This document shows positions 35,401 to 45,406 of a stretch of 64,000 nt of DNA, in pieces (position 1 is the first letter of the stretch; every line of letters begins with the position of its first letter). The stretch spans positions 2,170,001 to 2,234,000 of the forward strand of contig JACTVC010000002.1 of NCBI GenBank assembly GCA_018417955.1. Reading direction: 5' to 3'. The notes beneath the pieces were generated by a model, which made no database searches, had not been told where the DNA came from, and worked only from the letters and a program-made list of their open reading frames with translations. Origin of the DNA: Laccaria trichodermophora (taxonomy: Eukaryota > Basidiomycota > Agaricomycetes > Agaricales > Hydnangiaceae). A program made the translations under genes and the position numbers.

Positions 35401-36702
35401 AAATGTAGTTGCCACTGGTGGCGGACCGAACCGTCCTTCAACTCCTACCCTCGTTGCTAGCGAGCATCCAAGCTCGCAATCCGACTGGCCTCAAACGCCT
35501 GACGTCGCGGCCTCTACGTCAGCCTCGCCACCCGAAGAACTTCTCGCTGTAGCCACCGCTCAGATGGGGCCGTACACGACATTCCAGCAACTTAGTTTTG
35601 CACCAAACTTTCCACTTGCCTCTATCGCGGATGAGTATATCATTCCTCCAACCTATCCAACATTTTTAGAATACCGAGCTGAGCATGAGCCCAACGCTGA
35701 TGGCACCGCAGTCCTCTCAGAGACTCAGTTTTCCCCACCAGGTCTCCCCATCCCAACACCAACGGCCCCTCGGTGGTATTACAGAGATCCCAAGAATATT
35801 GTTCATGGTCCGTCCTCGTTCTGCGTTTGTGTAATTATTCTGATTTTGTCCGGATATTAGGGCCCTGGAAAGCTTCCCTGATGCAAGCTTGGTACAAAGA
35901 TGGGTTGCTTCCTCCCGAACTCCCCGTTAGACGGGAGGAAGACGAAGAGTATACCCCCCTGAAAGACCTCAGGTTACAAAGCGTCGACCCTACACAACCC
36001 TTCCAATCCCCCATTCCTGTCCTTTCCACTTCGCTGGCTCCATCTGCCATTGAAATCGAAAAGCCTCTTCTTTCTCCGATATCCCTACTATCTCAGCCAC
36101 GTCACTTCGGCCCACCTGCTTTATTTTTCTCTTCAAGAGGAGGTCACAGCACTGCCATCGTTGACGCGAGAGGGAGATCTGTACTCAAAGGCAGGTTTAT
36201 GTGGAGCAGTGACGAGGATTCTAAGCTGGCATTTGCAGGCAAGATGGGAGACATCAAGCGCCTCGAAGCTTTCGATGTAAAGGATCGATCTGTGCTTGTT
36301 GCCATGAGGCAAGGAGGGTTGGAGGTAGTGGATCTCTGTGATGCCTTGTTAAAACCAGCCGATGAGTCAAGGACGCTATTGCCGCAGTTCAACCCACCCT
36401 CGAGCAACATTAATAGGCGAGCACCCTTCGTTTGGAAGATTGGAACCCCTATCATCTCTTCATCGACCTCCATGAGTGCGCTCACCCACAAAGCAAAAGG
36501 AGGGCTTAGCCACCTTACCAGCAAGAAACCGAGCATTGGATCGGGAAAATCGCCTGCCAACAAGGATTTCATGTTGAGCGATGCTGATTTGGATCCTCAA
36601 GATGAGGTCCTGTTCTTAGGACGCAAGGACGATGAGATTTACTTTTGTGAAAGAAATGCGGGATCATTTCGGATACTACGGTTGTCTCCTCACCAGTTAT
36701 GA
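32465..36702 (+). CDS. Large protein with CNH-like beta-propeller segments and an inserted GYF domain
   Basis: Four exons (32465-32866, 32916-34984, 35041-35807, 35861-36702) join in phase to 1,359 residues. Seen: disordered N terminus; a segment resembling the start of a citron-homology (CNH) domain at about residues 200-310 (LLLCHAQGLDVLPLLS, RRVSFKSVVVMEQRGVLVAI, RDGVRVYALEEV). Roughly 500 Ser/Pro-rich residues follow, then more propeller-like strands (FLAILCGDSGEKVELFAGTY). A GYF domain sits at about 1069-1125: WYYRDPKNIVHGPWKASLM followed by QAWYKDGLLPPELPVRR and YTPLKDLRL. More strands follow (SVLVAMRQGGLEVVDL, EVLFLGRKDDEIYF). Known: GYF domains bind proline-rich peptides, and HGPW--L-MxxW--GLL-ELPVRR is diagnostic. 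Inferred: the CNH relation is weaker, by pattern only. The protein itself is unusually rich in PPP tracts, possible self-ligands. Confidence 0.72.
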
Positions 36703-37142
36703 CTCACCTGGACATTGTAGGTCGCATTAATGACTAGCTAATCACGACACGGCACGCACATGCACGACGCCACTCGCTAATAACTTACTGTCAGTATCCT
36801 ATTCATGTTTCGTGGATTTATTACGAAAAATCTGTACGATCGGCAAACATACCAGACTGTGTTACATGAATTGCAAAATGGACAGCCTCTAGGAACATCG
36901 TTCTTTACACATACGCCACCATTTCAAAACAAGGAAACTGCTTGTGGTGTGCTCTGTAGCATAGTTGTATTTAGACGCTACAGCTTTGTATCGGGAACCG
37001 GTTGTTCCTTATTGGGACCGCTCCGGAATATACCTCTACCTCTACCTCTACCATCATGAATTTGCAAAGACGATACTTATATAGATTGGTTCCGCGAAAA
37101 AGATTATGTCCTGATAGATCTGCATACATACTTAGTTCAACA
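36703..37142. other. Convergent spacer with a short hexamer repeat
   Basis: The spacer lies between two 3' ends and presumably holds both 3' UTRs. It contains about three tandem copies of ACCTCT near 37031-37052. No gene evidence. Confidence 0.5.
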
Positions 37143-39830
37143 TTAGAGCTTCGCAACAACCTTTCTCAGCTCGGTCTTCAAGATCTTCCCTGTGGATGTC
37201 TTCTACGGAGATGAGAACGATAAATGTCCAGAAAATAAGAATTCAATGAGGCAGAACGTACTGGTAACTCTGGTACAACCTCTACCCATTCGGGACAAGC
37301 AAACCCTGGTAGTCGTGGCTTAGCATGTTGTTTGAGATCACGCTCAAATTCGTGATGACGACCATGCCAGTGCGACGCATGTTGTGGGTGGAGAATCACA
37401 AATGCCATCGGTCTTTCACCCCACTTTGGATGTTCGCGAGCCACAACGCTAACTTCCAAAACATGGGGGTGGCTCGCCAATTCTAAACCCAATTCAGCTG
37501 ATGTGATACTTGAACCTGCTAAAAACGGATGAACCTTGCTCTATCGCCAAACTGGATGCATTCTACAGCCAAATCTGTCACCAAAGGTGCTTCATTGTAG
37601 TGTTGAACACTGACCTCTCCGCCAGAAATGATTATGTCTTTGCTTCGGTCCATAATAGCCACGGAGCCATCTGGATGCATTACTGCTAGATCCCCACTTC
37701 CAAAACTACCACCACGAAACGCCTTCTTTGTCGCTTCAGGATCATGGAAATACTTGAGAAGATATTTGAACGCCGGAAATAGGTGATGAGTTCGCTCACC
37801 TCTTTCATGACGATGTTGCCTCTAGTAACAATTTCTCCAAGAGTTTTACCATCACGAGGAACATCTTTCAACGGTCTATCTTCATTCTCTCCTTGAACGT
37901 AGACGACACGAACTTCTCCGGCTGTTGCGAACGCGTGACCTTGCCTCGCCATTAACCGGGCGCGGTCTTCAAGAGACATTGCCGCCCAACTAGCTTGCTC
38001 GTAGTTTCGCGTAAATGGACCATAAGTCTTTTTTTTTTTTAAATCTCAGTTCCATTCTAAAAGAATAGATTAAGAACGAACCTCACTGAAAATAATTGAT
38101 CCGATGAATCCGATGAGCGAGGTCACCAACGCTGAATTCATCAATCAACTCGAGCAAAGAACTTACGTCAAGCCGTAGACGTGAATTGGCTTGATTCCTT
38201 TTTTCTCAAGTTCAGAAATCAAATGTGGGGTGGGTGCAGCCCCAGCTTCCAAGTCTATCAGCAAATATATCTCAAATCTCCTGGTGGCATACCTATGATA
38301 GCGGTCACCGGCTTAGGTAGTCTCCGAGCCAATGGGTGGTTATAAATTCCGATCTTACATCGGTAACTTGTCAAAGCATTGTCACTGAACATCAATCACA
38401 CGCATACCTGGACAGTGGGCGCACCACAATAATGTGTGACCGCGGAATGAAGGAGATGATTCCAGATGTAAGAGTAATCTACCGTTCTCAGTGTTACCTG
38501 TAGTTCATAAAAATCAGTCAAAGAACACCGAAAAGAGGTAAATTTACTACCTGAGTGGCAAATGCGAAAACACTGGCCCAGGGAAATGTCCAACCAGCTG
38601 CATGGAACATTGGAAGTATCCTACGGAAGGGTCAGCGTAGGAGATGGAACGATAGTTCAAGTTCAAGACCATAAGTATGTTGAATCTCGGTTCATCCTGA
38701 GTTACAAAGGGTTTCATTTGCTTAAACCTGAATGGACACTCAAATGCTTACTGCGCTTCAAATGCGTTTGCAATTGCAGCAAGGTATGATCCTAATACAA
38801 CGCCGATATTGAATAATAAGCAAGAGGTAGAAAATATCTCTCACCTCTCAGTGTCGTAATAACACCTTTAGGCTACCAAGGAAAAATTAACTCATTAATT
38901 TTCAACAGGATCCAAAACTTGTTCAAACCCTACCCTTCCTGTCGTGCCAGATCTAGCAATGTCCGTCAATGCCGCACAAACAGGAAAATAAAAGGTCGTA
39001 CGTGTAACATAGCACAGCAGCAGCATTCTCGTCAGGCTCGGCATCCAGACCCGCCCATCCCTTTTCTTCACTGAAACGCCGTCCGTCAGTCAAGAAGGAT
39101 TCATATGGGTCACCATCTCTGCCTGTGTCATTCGAGATGATCACTGGAATCTTGCCGCCTTGAACAAGGTGGGCATACTCGTAGTCAACGAGGATGAGGC
39201 GACTGCCGCTGTGCTCGAGAATGTACGTGACTTCCTGGGGCTTAAGCCGTGTGTTGATGGGTGTTATTATGGCCCTCGCCGCAATTATGGCATGGTGAGC
39301 ATCTGACATTCAAGTAAGTCGAAAGGCATACTTAGGGATCTAATAACTCACCTGCTATAAGGGGACTACGTCGATTGGTTAGAGTGTTCAACGAGGCTAA
39401 GTTGGCAACTCACGAGTTCGGTGCAATGACTGCAACACGATCACCCGGTCGAATACCAGCTTTGATCAAAGCATATGCAAGATTCTGGATACGCTGTGCC
39501 CTGGTTTAACAAAGGAGGTCATTTGCCATTATTCGACTGCATGCGTTATCACAATACCAGATCCCAAAGGTGTAGACAACAGGGTTAGTGACGTCGGTGT
39601 GAATGAGACAGATTTTATCGGGATATATCTGAGCAGCTCGTAGAATAAATGACACAGGATTCTGGACGTTATGGTGAGTGAACTTCAGTTGAACGATGAA
39701 CATAACCCTGACAACAGACGAGAGGCTGGTGGTTCACTAGGGTGCCCGGAGACTCCTTGAGGCGATATTGAACATTGGGAGGGGGGATGCTAGCGGGAGT
39801 TGGCAAGAACGAGGTAGACGCCGAAGACAT
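37143..39830 (-). CDS. AMP-dependent acyl-CoA synthetase with C-terminal peroxisomal signal
   Basis: Activates a carboxylic acid to acyl-AMP and then acyl-CoA. Seen: more than ten small exons, about 590 residues. Exons encode PVSFILRAAQIYPDKICLIH, RPGDRVAVIAPNS, AARAIITPINTRLKPQEV and the phosphate-binding A3 core SGTTGRPKGV. Then come LPMFHAAGWTFPWA, TLRTVDYSYIWNHLLHSAV, THYCGAPTVQ, GKTLGEIVTRGNIVMKE, GDLAVMHPDGSVAIMDRSKD, HPHVLEVSVVAREHPKWGER, FACPEWVEVVPELP and KTSTGKILKTELRKVVAKL. Known: the A3, A8 and A10 cores (last Lys in TGKILK) are intact, so it should be active. The final AKL is a PTS1-type tripeptide, suggesting a peroxisomal acyl-CoA synthetase. The A3 core is split by two introns (SGTTGR is almost a micro-exon). 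Substrate is unknown. Head-to-head with the alginate-lyase-domain gene. Confidence 0.88.
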
Positions 39831-39968
39831 AAGTATGGCAGAGGAAATGTTGTAGAAACTATTTATACAACATTCGCTAATTCGGTTACGGTAGACACCG
39901 GAGACCCTCGTCACCTTTCTTCCACTTGCCGCCACTTCTTACTAGTCAAGCAGGTTCTTGCCGCCATC

Positions 39969-42024
39969 ATGAAAAGCGTTTCCTCATTTTCGTCTTCTTT
40001 CTTTTTCCTATTATCAATCCCCCTACGCGCCTTCGCGGTAGACTCTCTGGATTGGGTTCATCAAGACTATATCATCCAACAAGCTCAGCACTACTCGACC
40101 GGTCGGACATTTACTCGCGACGCCCAGGAGGCCATCATTCACGGTGCTAATAATTATTCCCGCCTAGGCCCTTGGAGTTCGTACTACATTTGATTTCTAC
40201 CCGCCCATTCTAGCTGACTTGTGATGTAGGTGTGGCGAACATGAACAACATTTTGCCACCCAGCAATGATTCTCATGACTACTTGAGCTGGGCGCCTTAG
40301 TGAGTCCAATTGAAAGCCTTTTATATGCCATTCGGGTAGATGTTTGAAGACGACAGTCACTGGCCAGATTGTAATTGGTGTGTAAAGGCAAAAGCGTTCC
40401 CAACGCTGGTTGATGGCAAAGAAAATCGCGCAAAAAAAAAAACCTTTATGGCCGTCGCGGGCGAGCATATACCCAAAGGAGACTACAAGCCGCGCGACGG
40501 TAGTTCGGCTCTCTTTTTACGCCACGCCCAAGCAATGAAAGGCCGCATAACAAGATACAAACATGCTACGACTCTTCTACTTAATCGAAGCTCCGAATTG
40601 CCATCTCAGGACGAAACTGAACCTTTGAACAACCCTCAAGCACATTTAGAACCCTCTCCTATACCAGTTCCTTCGACTACTGCTTTGCAGGATCGCTCTG
40701 CTTCATCTGGTCGAACGGCAAGATTATCTCGAGCTGCGACGAAAACATTCAAGGGTACATGCACTCCGTCACCTGCGTCAAGCATGCCCGCAAGTGCGAG
40801 TAAGTGATGATGTTGTCTGTTCGAAGGTGTCTTGATCTACTGGTAGCGTGGACTACTTGCCCATATATCACTCTCGATGGCCAAGTCAATCCTGACGTTC
40901 GAACTCTCAATGGTCCTGTTGCAATCACCTCCGTTTCTCAAGCTGTCCTCTATACCGCTGTAAGTTACGGCCTGACAAGATTACCTGATTACTCTCGTCG
41001 AGCTGCTCAATGGATCGATGCCTTTTTCTTATCCTCTTCGACAAGGATGAATCCGCACATGAAGTTCGGCCAAATCGTCCGAGGCCCGGGAAAAAGCGGT
41101 CAACTAGGAACCTATACGGGTATTCTTGATCTTAGAGGCCTGGTCAAGATAATTAACGGAATCCTTATCTTAAAATCTTCTGGAAGCCCGGATTGGACCG
41201 CATCAAGGGACCAAGAGATGCGTGCATGGATTCTTCGATACATTGCCTGGCTGGAGAATAGTTCAATTGCCAAAATGACGGCATCTCGCGCTAAGTTACA
41301 TTGACCACTCAACTTCTCAAGCAGGTGCACTAACACAGTGAAATTAGCAACCATGGTTCGTTTTATGTCTCACAACTGGCAGTTACCAAAATACTCGCTG
41401 GTGATCAACAAGGGGCAATTGACGTTTTGCAGCATTTTTTCAAAAGTCAGTTCAGGGATCAGTTAGCAGGATCGGGAGAGCAACCATTCGAAGCAGTGCG
41501 CACCCGCCCATTTCATTATAGATGTTTCAACATCGAAGCACTGATCGTGAGTGCATCGATTTGACTCTTTTAATTGCTCTCTCACGGGATACAAGACAAA
41601 CGCGAAAATCGGGGATTTTCTGGGTCTTGATCTCTGGTCTGCACGGTCGAAATATGGGGCAACGATCCAAACAGCAGTAGACTATGCTATCAAGACAAAA
41701 CCAGACGATGAGGACGTTCATGAACTTGTACCCCATGTTGCGTCTGTTGCCGCGGCGTATGGCGATCCAGATGGAATATATACGGCGTTTATGTCGAAGA
41801 CAATGGAAGACTACGAATCCAAGCCTTTCTGGTTCTATGATCAAACTCAGGCGCTGCCGAATTCTCCAGCTGCAAGGAAGACTAAAAGAAGACAAGACAA
41901 TGTGGTATTCGGGCCTGTAATTGAGTTTTCATGTCCAATGGTGTTTGATAAGTCGGACAAAGTGGAACTTGACATGGGAGTGTATACGACATGTAACGAG
42001 CTACGGGCATTTTACGAGTACTAG
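39969..42024 (+). CDS. Secreted alginate-lyase-domain protein (PF05426-like)
   Basis: Predicted extracellular polysaccharide-active or cell-wall protein. Seen: about six exons. Start MKSVSSFSSSFFFLLSIPLR, a signal peptide probably cleaved after AFA. Exons encode DYIIQQAQHYSTGRTFTRDA, SNDSHDYLSWAPY spliced to HWPDCNWC, a Ser/Thr/Pro linker, then CPYITLDGQVNPDVRTLNG and GPVAITSVSQAVLYTAVSYG. Next are RMNPHMKFGQIVRGPG, GTYTGILDLRGLVKIINGIL, NNHGSFYVSQLAV (after splicing near 41300), and AVDYAIKTKPDDEDVHELVP. Known: the (alpha/alpha) toroid with NNHGSFY and the MNPxMxFGQ block is the alginate-lyase family, widespread in agaricomycetes that do not meet alginate. Inferred: the true substrate is unknown. 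The Lys-rich stretch near 40420-40445 (a run of A) lacks family similarity. Confidence 0.8.
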
Positions 42025-42271
42025 AGTTGTAATACTAGTGACTAGGGTGAATTATTTTGGGCTCCCTACTCATACCTGTGTCCAAAATTTTAAATAAATA
42101 ATAAAAAATAAAGAAGGAAGGGGGAAAAAAGGGAAGAAAAAGGGAGGGATTTGGCTGACCAAGGTATGGTTTGAGCTGATATTCAGGCAGCCTTCACGAG
42201 CTGGCCAGCTTGTGCGAACTCAGACGGCGAAATGAATGGTTGGTTCTATTTGACATCAGCATAGCCACGGC

Positions 42272-42312
42272 AGTAGTGAACCTAATAAATATTCACTAGC
42301 GAGTTCACTACT
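42272..42312. repeat. 10-bp inverted repeat AGTAGTGAAC / GTTCACTACT
   Basis: The perfect arms at 42272-42281 and 42303-42312 are separated by 21 nt that hold a further ATTCACTAG copy. The same motif recurs at 42437-42460 and, inverted, at 44041-44060, so this looks like a subterminal repeat or an end of the surrounding element. Confidence 0.55.
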
Positions 42313-42646
42313 TCGTGTGGTACCTTCCAGTGGCTCCCTCGCACTAAAAAAATTCAGCTATAATTTAGATGTATATATAAGCAAATATACAAATTTCTAT
42401 GCCTTTCCATGGCATATTGAGCAATACAGGTCAGTTTTCACTACTGAATCACCACTGAATCACATGTGCAGCGCTTAGATAATTTGTGAATCACGCGGAT
42501 GCTCGTTTCATCACCCGCTCACTCTCGTCCAACATCACCACTCCAAGTCTCTCCAAATCAGCGAAGGAACCAGGTATCAAAGGTAAGTAACGTGTTTTTT
42601 TCATTTTATTGCTCAATATGATGAATTCACTGCAGTAAACAACCAA

Positions 42647-42675
42647 GGCGGCGGTCAGTACGACTGACCGCCGCC
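42647..42675. repeat. Perfect hairpin: 13-bp stem, 3-nt loop
   Basis: GGCGGCGGTCAGT at 42647-42659 is followed by the loop ACG and its exact reverse complement at 42663-42675. The GC-rich stem would extrude easily as a cruciform or fold in RNA. It sits inside the candidate hAT-like element. Confidence 0.9.
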
Positions 42676-43523
42676 TCTGATTAACCTCACCACACACAGC
42701 TCTTCTCGGCTCTCCCCACCCCCAAATCACCTCATGGACCATCTCGGACCTCAAAGTATGATTTCACGCCACCGAACGACCGCATACTGCGCCCCTCCCC
42801 GTCTCCACATTGCGAGCATGCCGGCGCTCTGCCCCTCTCTTCTCTCGGATTCACGGCCTCTCCCACCCCTACTCATCCCATTGAACGAAACAGTGGCCGT
42901 TGCGCCTCTCTATTCGCCATCACCATTCCCCCTCCCCTGTTCCGGGCTCCATCACAGCGAGGCAGGAGACGCTGGGTGGGCATAAACACAGGCCCAAGTA
43001 GCCGTTGTTTGTGTGCACCATCCGCTGCTAGGTCCTCATCCCCACCGTCCTCGCCAACACCTCAACCACCACCAAATTCGGACATGAACAACCGTCCCCC
43101 CTTTTCATTCCAATGCTAATGCCTCAGCCACCACCCACAGCTCCCCTAACCTGCATATCCAGACACGCGCGACTGCGCCCCTACCCTCTCTCCCCTTTCC
43201 AGTCCAACGCCTCAGATCCGTGGCTGACTGTTTCCGCAAGCCATGCGTGAACGCGAGTAGGCGTGCCATGTCGCTCTGCCCACCATTCTTTCTGGTTACC
43301 TCGCTACTCAAGTATGTTACATCAATTCAATATTAAAACATATAAATTTCCTCTTCCTGTTCCTACTATCCCTTCCCTAGCATTCAGTACTACAAAGCTT
43401 GCAATTTCATATCTTTTTCAGGCTCCTCCATTATTCTTTTCAAATTGTTTTGTAATATTTTCAATGCTAGACAGCAATTTGGCATTGAAAAATAAAATAA
43501 AAGTACATTCAAACTAATATATA

Positions 43524-43934
43524 CAGTCATCCACCAGCCAATGAGACACCACCATCATTTGAGACACTTTTGCCTACCTAAGATCTCACTCAATATTACA
43601 CCAATTTTTACAAAACAAATTTTAACATGTAGTAAAAGCTCATATCTACTAGTCTACAAAGTTTAGATGCAGTCAAGGCAATATTGACGATGCTGTGGAG
43701 TTTTCAAAATGGACTGTTTTTCGGAAGTAGCTGAAATACAGTCACACCACTCATTGAGACACCCATAATATTAGTTTTTCTTCACGAAAGGTTGTTCAAA
43801 CATTCTGAAACTTGGCACAGTTATAAAAGGGTATTTATCTCAGATTTTCATGTAGTTTTTGTGGTGAAAGGTTGTGCTTAAATTTGTTGAAGCTAATTTT
43901 AAATTTCGGTGTCTCATTAGCCGGTGGATGACTG
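43524..43934. mobile_element. MITE of Tc1/mariner (pogo-like) type, 411 bp, TA-flanked
   Basis: The 28-nt terminal inverted repeats begin CAGTCATCCACC and differ at two positions; the right arm ends GGTGGATGACTG at 43934. TA dinucleotides flank both ends (43522-43523 and 43935-43936), the target-site duplication expected of Tc1/mariner transposition. No transposase is encoded. Motifs of the form ATGAGACACC recur internally (about 43541, 43560 and 43751), and a TIR-like CAGTCACACCAC starts at 43739. Known: TA duplication plus TIRs of this size defines mariner-type MITEs. Superfamily is a firm inference; the exact family is not visible. Confidence 0.9.
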
Positions 43935-44131
43935 TAGCTTTAGATATTGCGTTGAACAAAGGAGCAAAATAAGAGGAGCATCATTTGCCGGGCATCGGCA
44001 TCCCAAATTGAGGGGTCATGTGATTCTTTTAAACTCCGTTCAGTAGTGATCAGTAGTGAAGCACAGGTATGAGTAGCGACCCCTTATTTTTATTTTGTTG
44101 CAAACCTGTCACTTGTGTTTGGAATAGAGCC

Positions 44132-45186
44132 ATGGAACAAACAAAGAGCGCAGTCGTCAACGGCTTTGCTGCAACTTTCTCCTCAACAATGTCCGACTCT
44201 GCTTCAGGTTCTGTCGACAAGTCCGTCCAAGTCAAGCTTGTTCTTCTGGGTAACTATCTCTCATCTCATTCGGTCATCACACTCATTTGCTTTTGACAAA
44301 GGCGAGGCTGCTGTCGGAAAATCATCCGTTGTTCTTCGATTTGTACGCCTAAAGCCTTCTTCTTCTCCCACTTTTTGCATTAACCTCTCGTCTGCCAGGT
44401 TTCCAATGAGTTTCAGCCAAACAAAGAACCCACCATCGGGGCCGCGTTCCTGACGCAAAAGTGCCGCTTGGAAGATCGCATCCTGCGATATGAAATTTGG
44501 GACACTGCTGGGCAAGAGCGTTTTCATTCGTTGGCTGTGAGTTACACAGTCGGGGTTTTTTTTTCCTTTCCATAATATCACCTCTCCCTTACAGCCCATG
44601 TATTACCGCAATGCTCAAGCTGCAGTTGTCGTATACGATGTTACCAAGGCGAGCAGTCTGGAAAAGGCAAAGTCATGGGTAAAGGAGTTGCAACGGCAGG
44701 CCAACCCCAACATTGTAATTGCGCTGGCTGGCAATAAAGTAGACCTTGTCCAATCCTCGGCTTCGTCCTCTGGAACATCTCCTTCGCTGGATTCAGAGGA
44801 CGAAGCAGACGATGCTACCGCAACGCCAGGAGAGACGCCAGGATCGTCCGGAGACCCCGAAAGTCTGCGTCAAGTGCCTAGAGAGGAGGCTCAGGCGTAT
44901 GCATCTGAGGCTGGCCTGTTGTTCTTCGAGACTAGCGCCAAGACAGGAGAAGGCATTGTTGACATTTTCACTGAGATTGGTAAGTTTCCTCCGGAACTAT
45001 ATTCTTTTGCTGTACTGAAAGAGGCCGTCTTAAGCCAAGAAGATTCCCATCGAGCACATCCTAGCTGCAACGAGAGGCAGTTCGGGGCGCCCAGGAGCGA
45101 GTGGTAACCGCACAGAGAGTACACGGCAACAGGGTGTGAACCTCGATGACAATGCACCAAAGCCCAAAGATGCCTGCAATTGTTGA
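44132..45186 (+). CDS. Rab5-type small GTPase (Ypt5/Vps21 homolog)
   Basis: Controls early-endosome fusion and traffic. Seen: five exons, about 250 residues. G1 loop [20 protein letters not shown] restored over the first intron, then [39 protein letters not shown] (switch II), [27 protein letters not shown] (G4) and [12 protein letters not shown] (G5). It ends KPKDACNC, a CxC geranylgeranylation motif. Known: [10 protein letters not shown] and the [13 protein letters not shown] block are Rab5-specific. Odd: an acidic Ser/Thr-rich insertion of about 40 residues ([20 protein letters not shown] onwards) separates the G4 motif from [13 protein letters not shown]. Start: the ATG at 44132 has good context; a second in-frame ATG at 44189 ([12 protein letters not shown]) would give a more conventional N terminus. 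Confidence 0.92.
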
Positions 45187-45406
45187 AAGGTGCATGTCTT
45201 TTGCCAGCGGTGGCTTATCTATCTACGCATGCGTGACGATTTTCTTTATTTTACGAACTCCCCGCCTCTACAAACAGTCGGTTATCACCCTCACCTCGTT
45301 TTATTTAGTCCATTGTAATATCCGTTCAGTAAATATATCATTTTAGAGTACGCTGTAAACTGTCCAGCCAATTGTATGACGCCATATTTTGAAACTCCCA
45401 TTATCT

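Larger units (their letters stand above)
42437..44060. mobile_element. Candidate non-autonomous hAT-like element bounded by inverted repeats
   Basis: Left boundary region: TTCACTACTGAATCACCACT at 42437, continuing GAA. Right boundary region, in reverse complement: TTCACTACTGATCACTACTG, continuing AA, ending at 44060. These ~22-nt arms match with one indel and one substitution. An ACAGGT string occurs just outside both arms (about 42426 and 44063), a possible but unproven target duplication. The interior codes for no transposase that I can recognise; it contains the hairpin at 42647-42675 and the MITE at 43524-43934. Assignment to hAT is inferred from the CAGTAGTGA-type end sequence, so family and exact ends are uncertain. 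Confidence 0.5.
42025..44131. other. Transposon-bearing intergenic spacer (2.1 kb)
   Basis: No host gene is supported. It holds a polypurine tract (about 42090-42150), clustered TTCACTACT/AGTAGTGAA motifs, a perfect hairpin, a strongly C-rich stretch (about 42690-43260) and an AT-rich MITE, described separately. Open frames in the C-rich stretch have no domain and look compositional. Confidence 0.6.

Noticed and set aside
37031..37052. Triple ACCTCT hexamer as a possible telomere-like repeat
   Set aside because: Only three units and not TTAGGG-type; treated as a simple microsatellite.
42491..43311. Open frames of 68-88 codons within the transposon spacer
   Set aside because: No transposase or host similarity; they result from the strongly C-rich composition.
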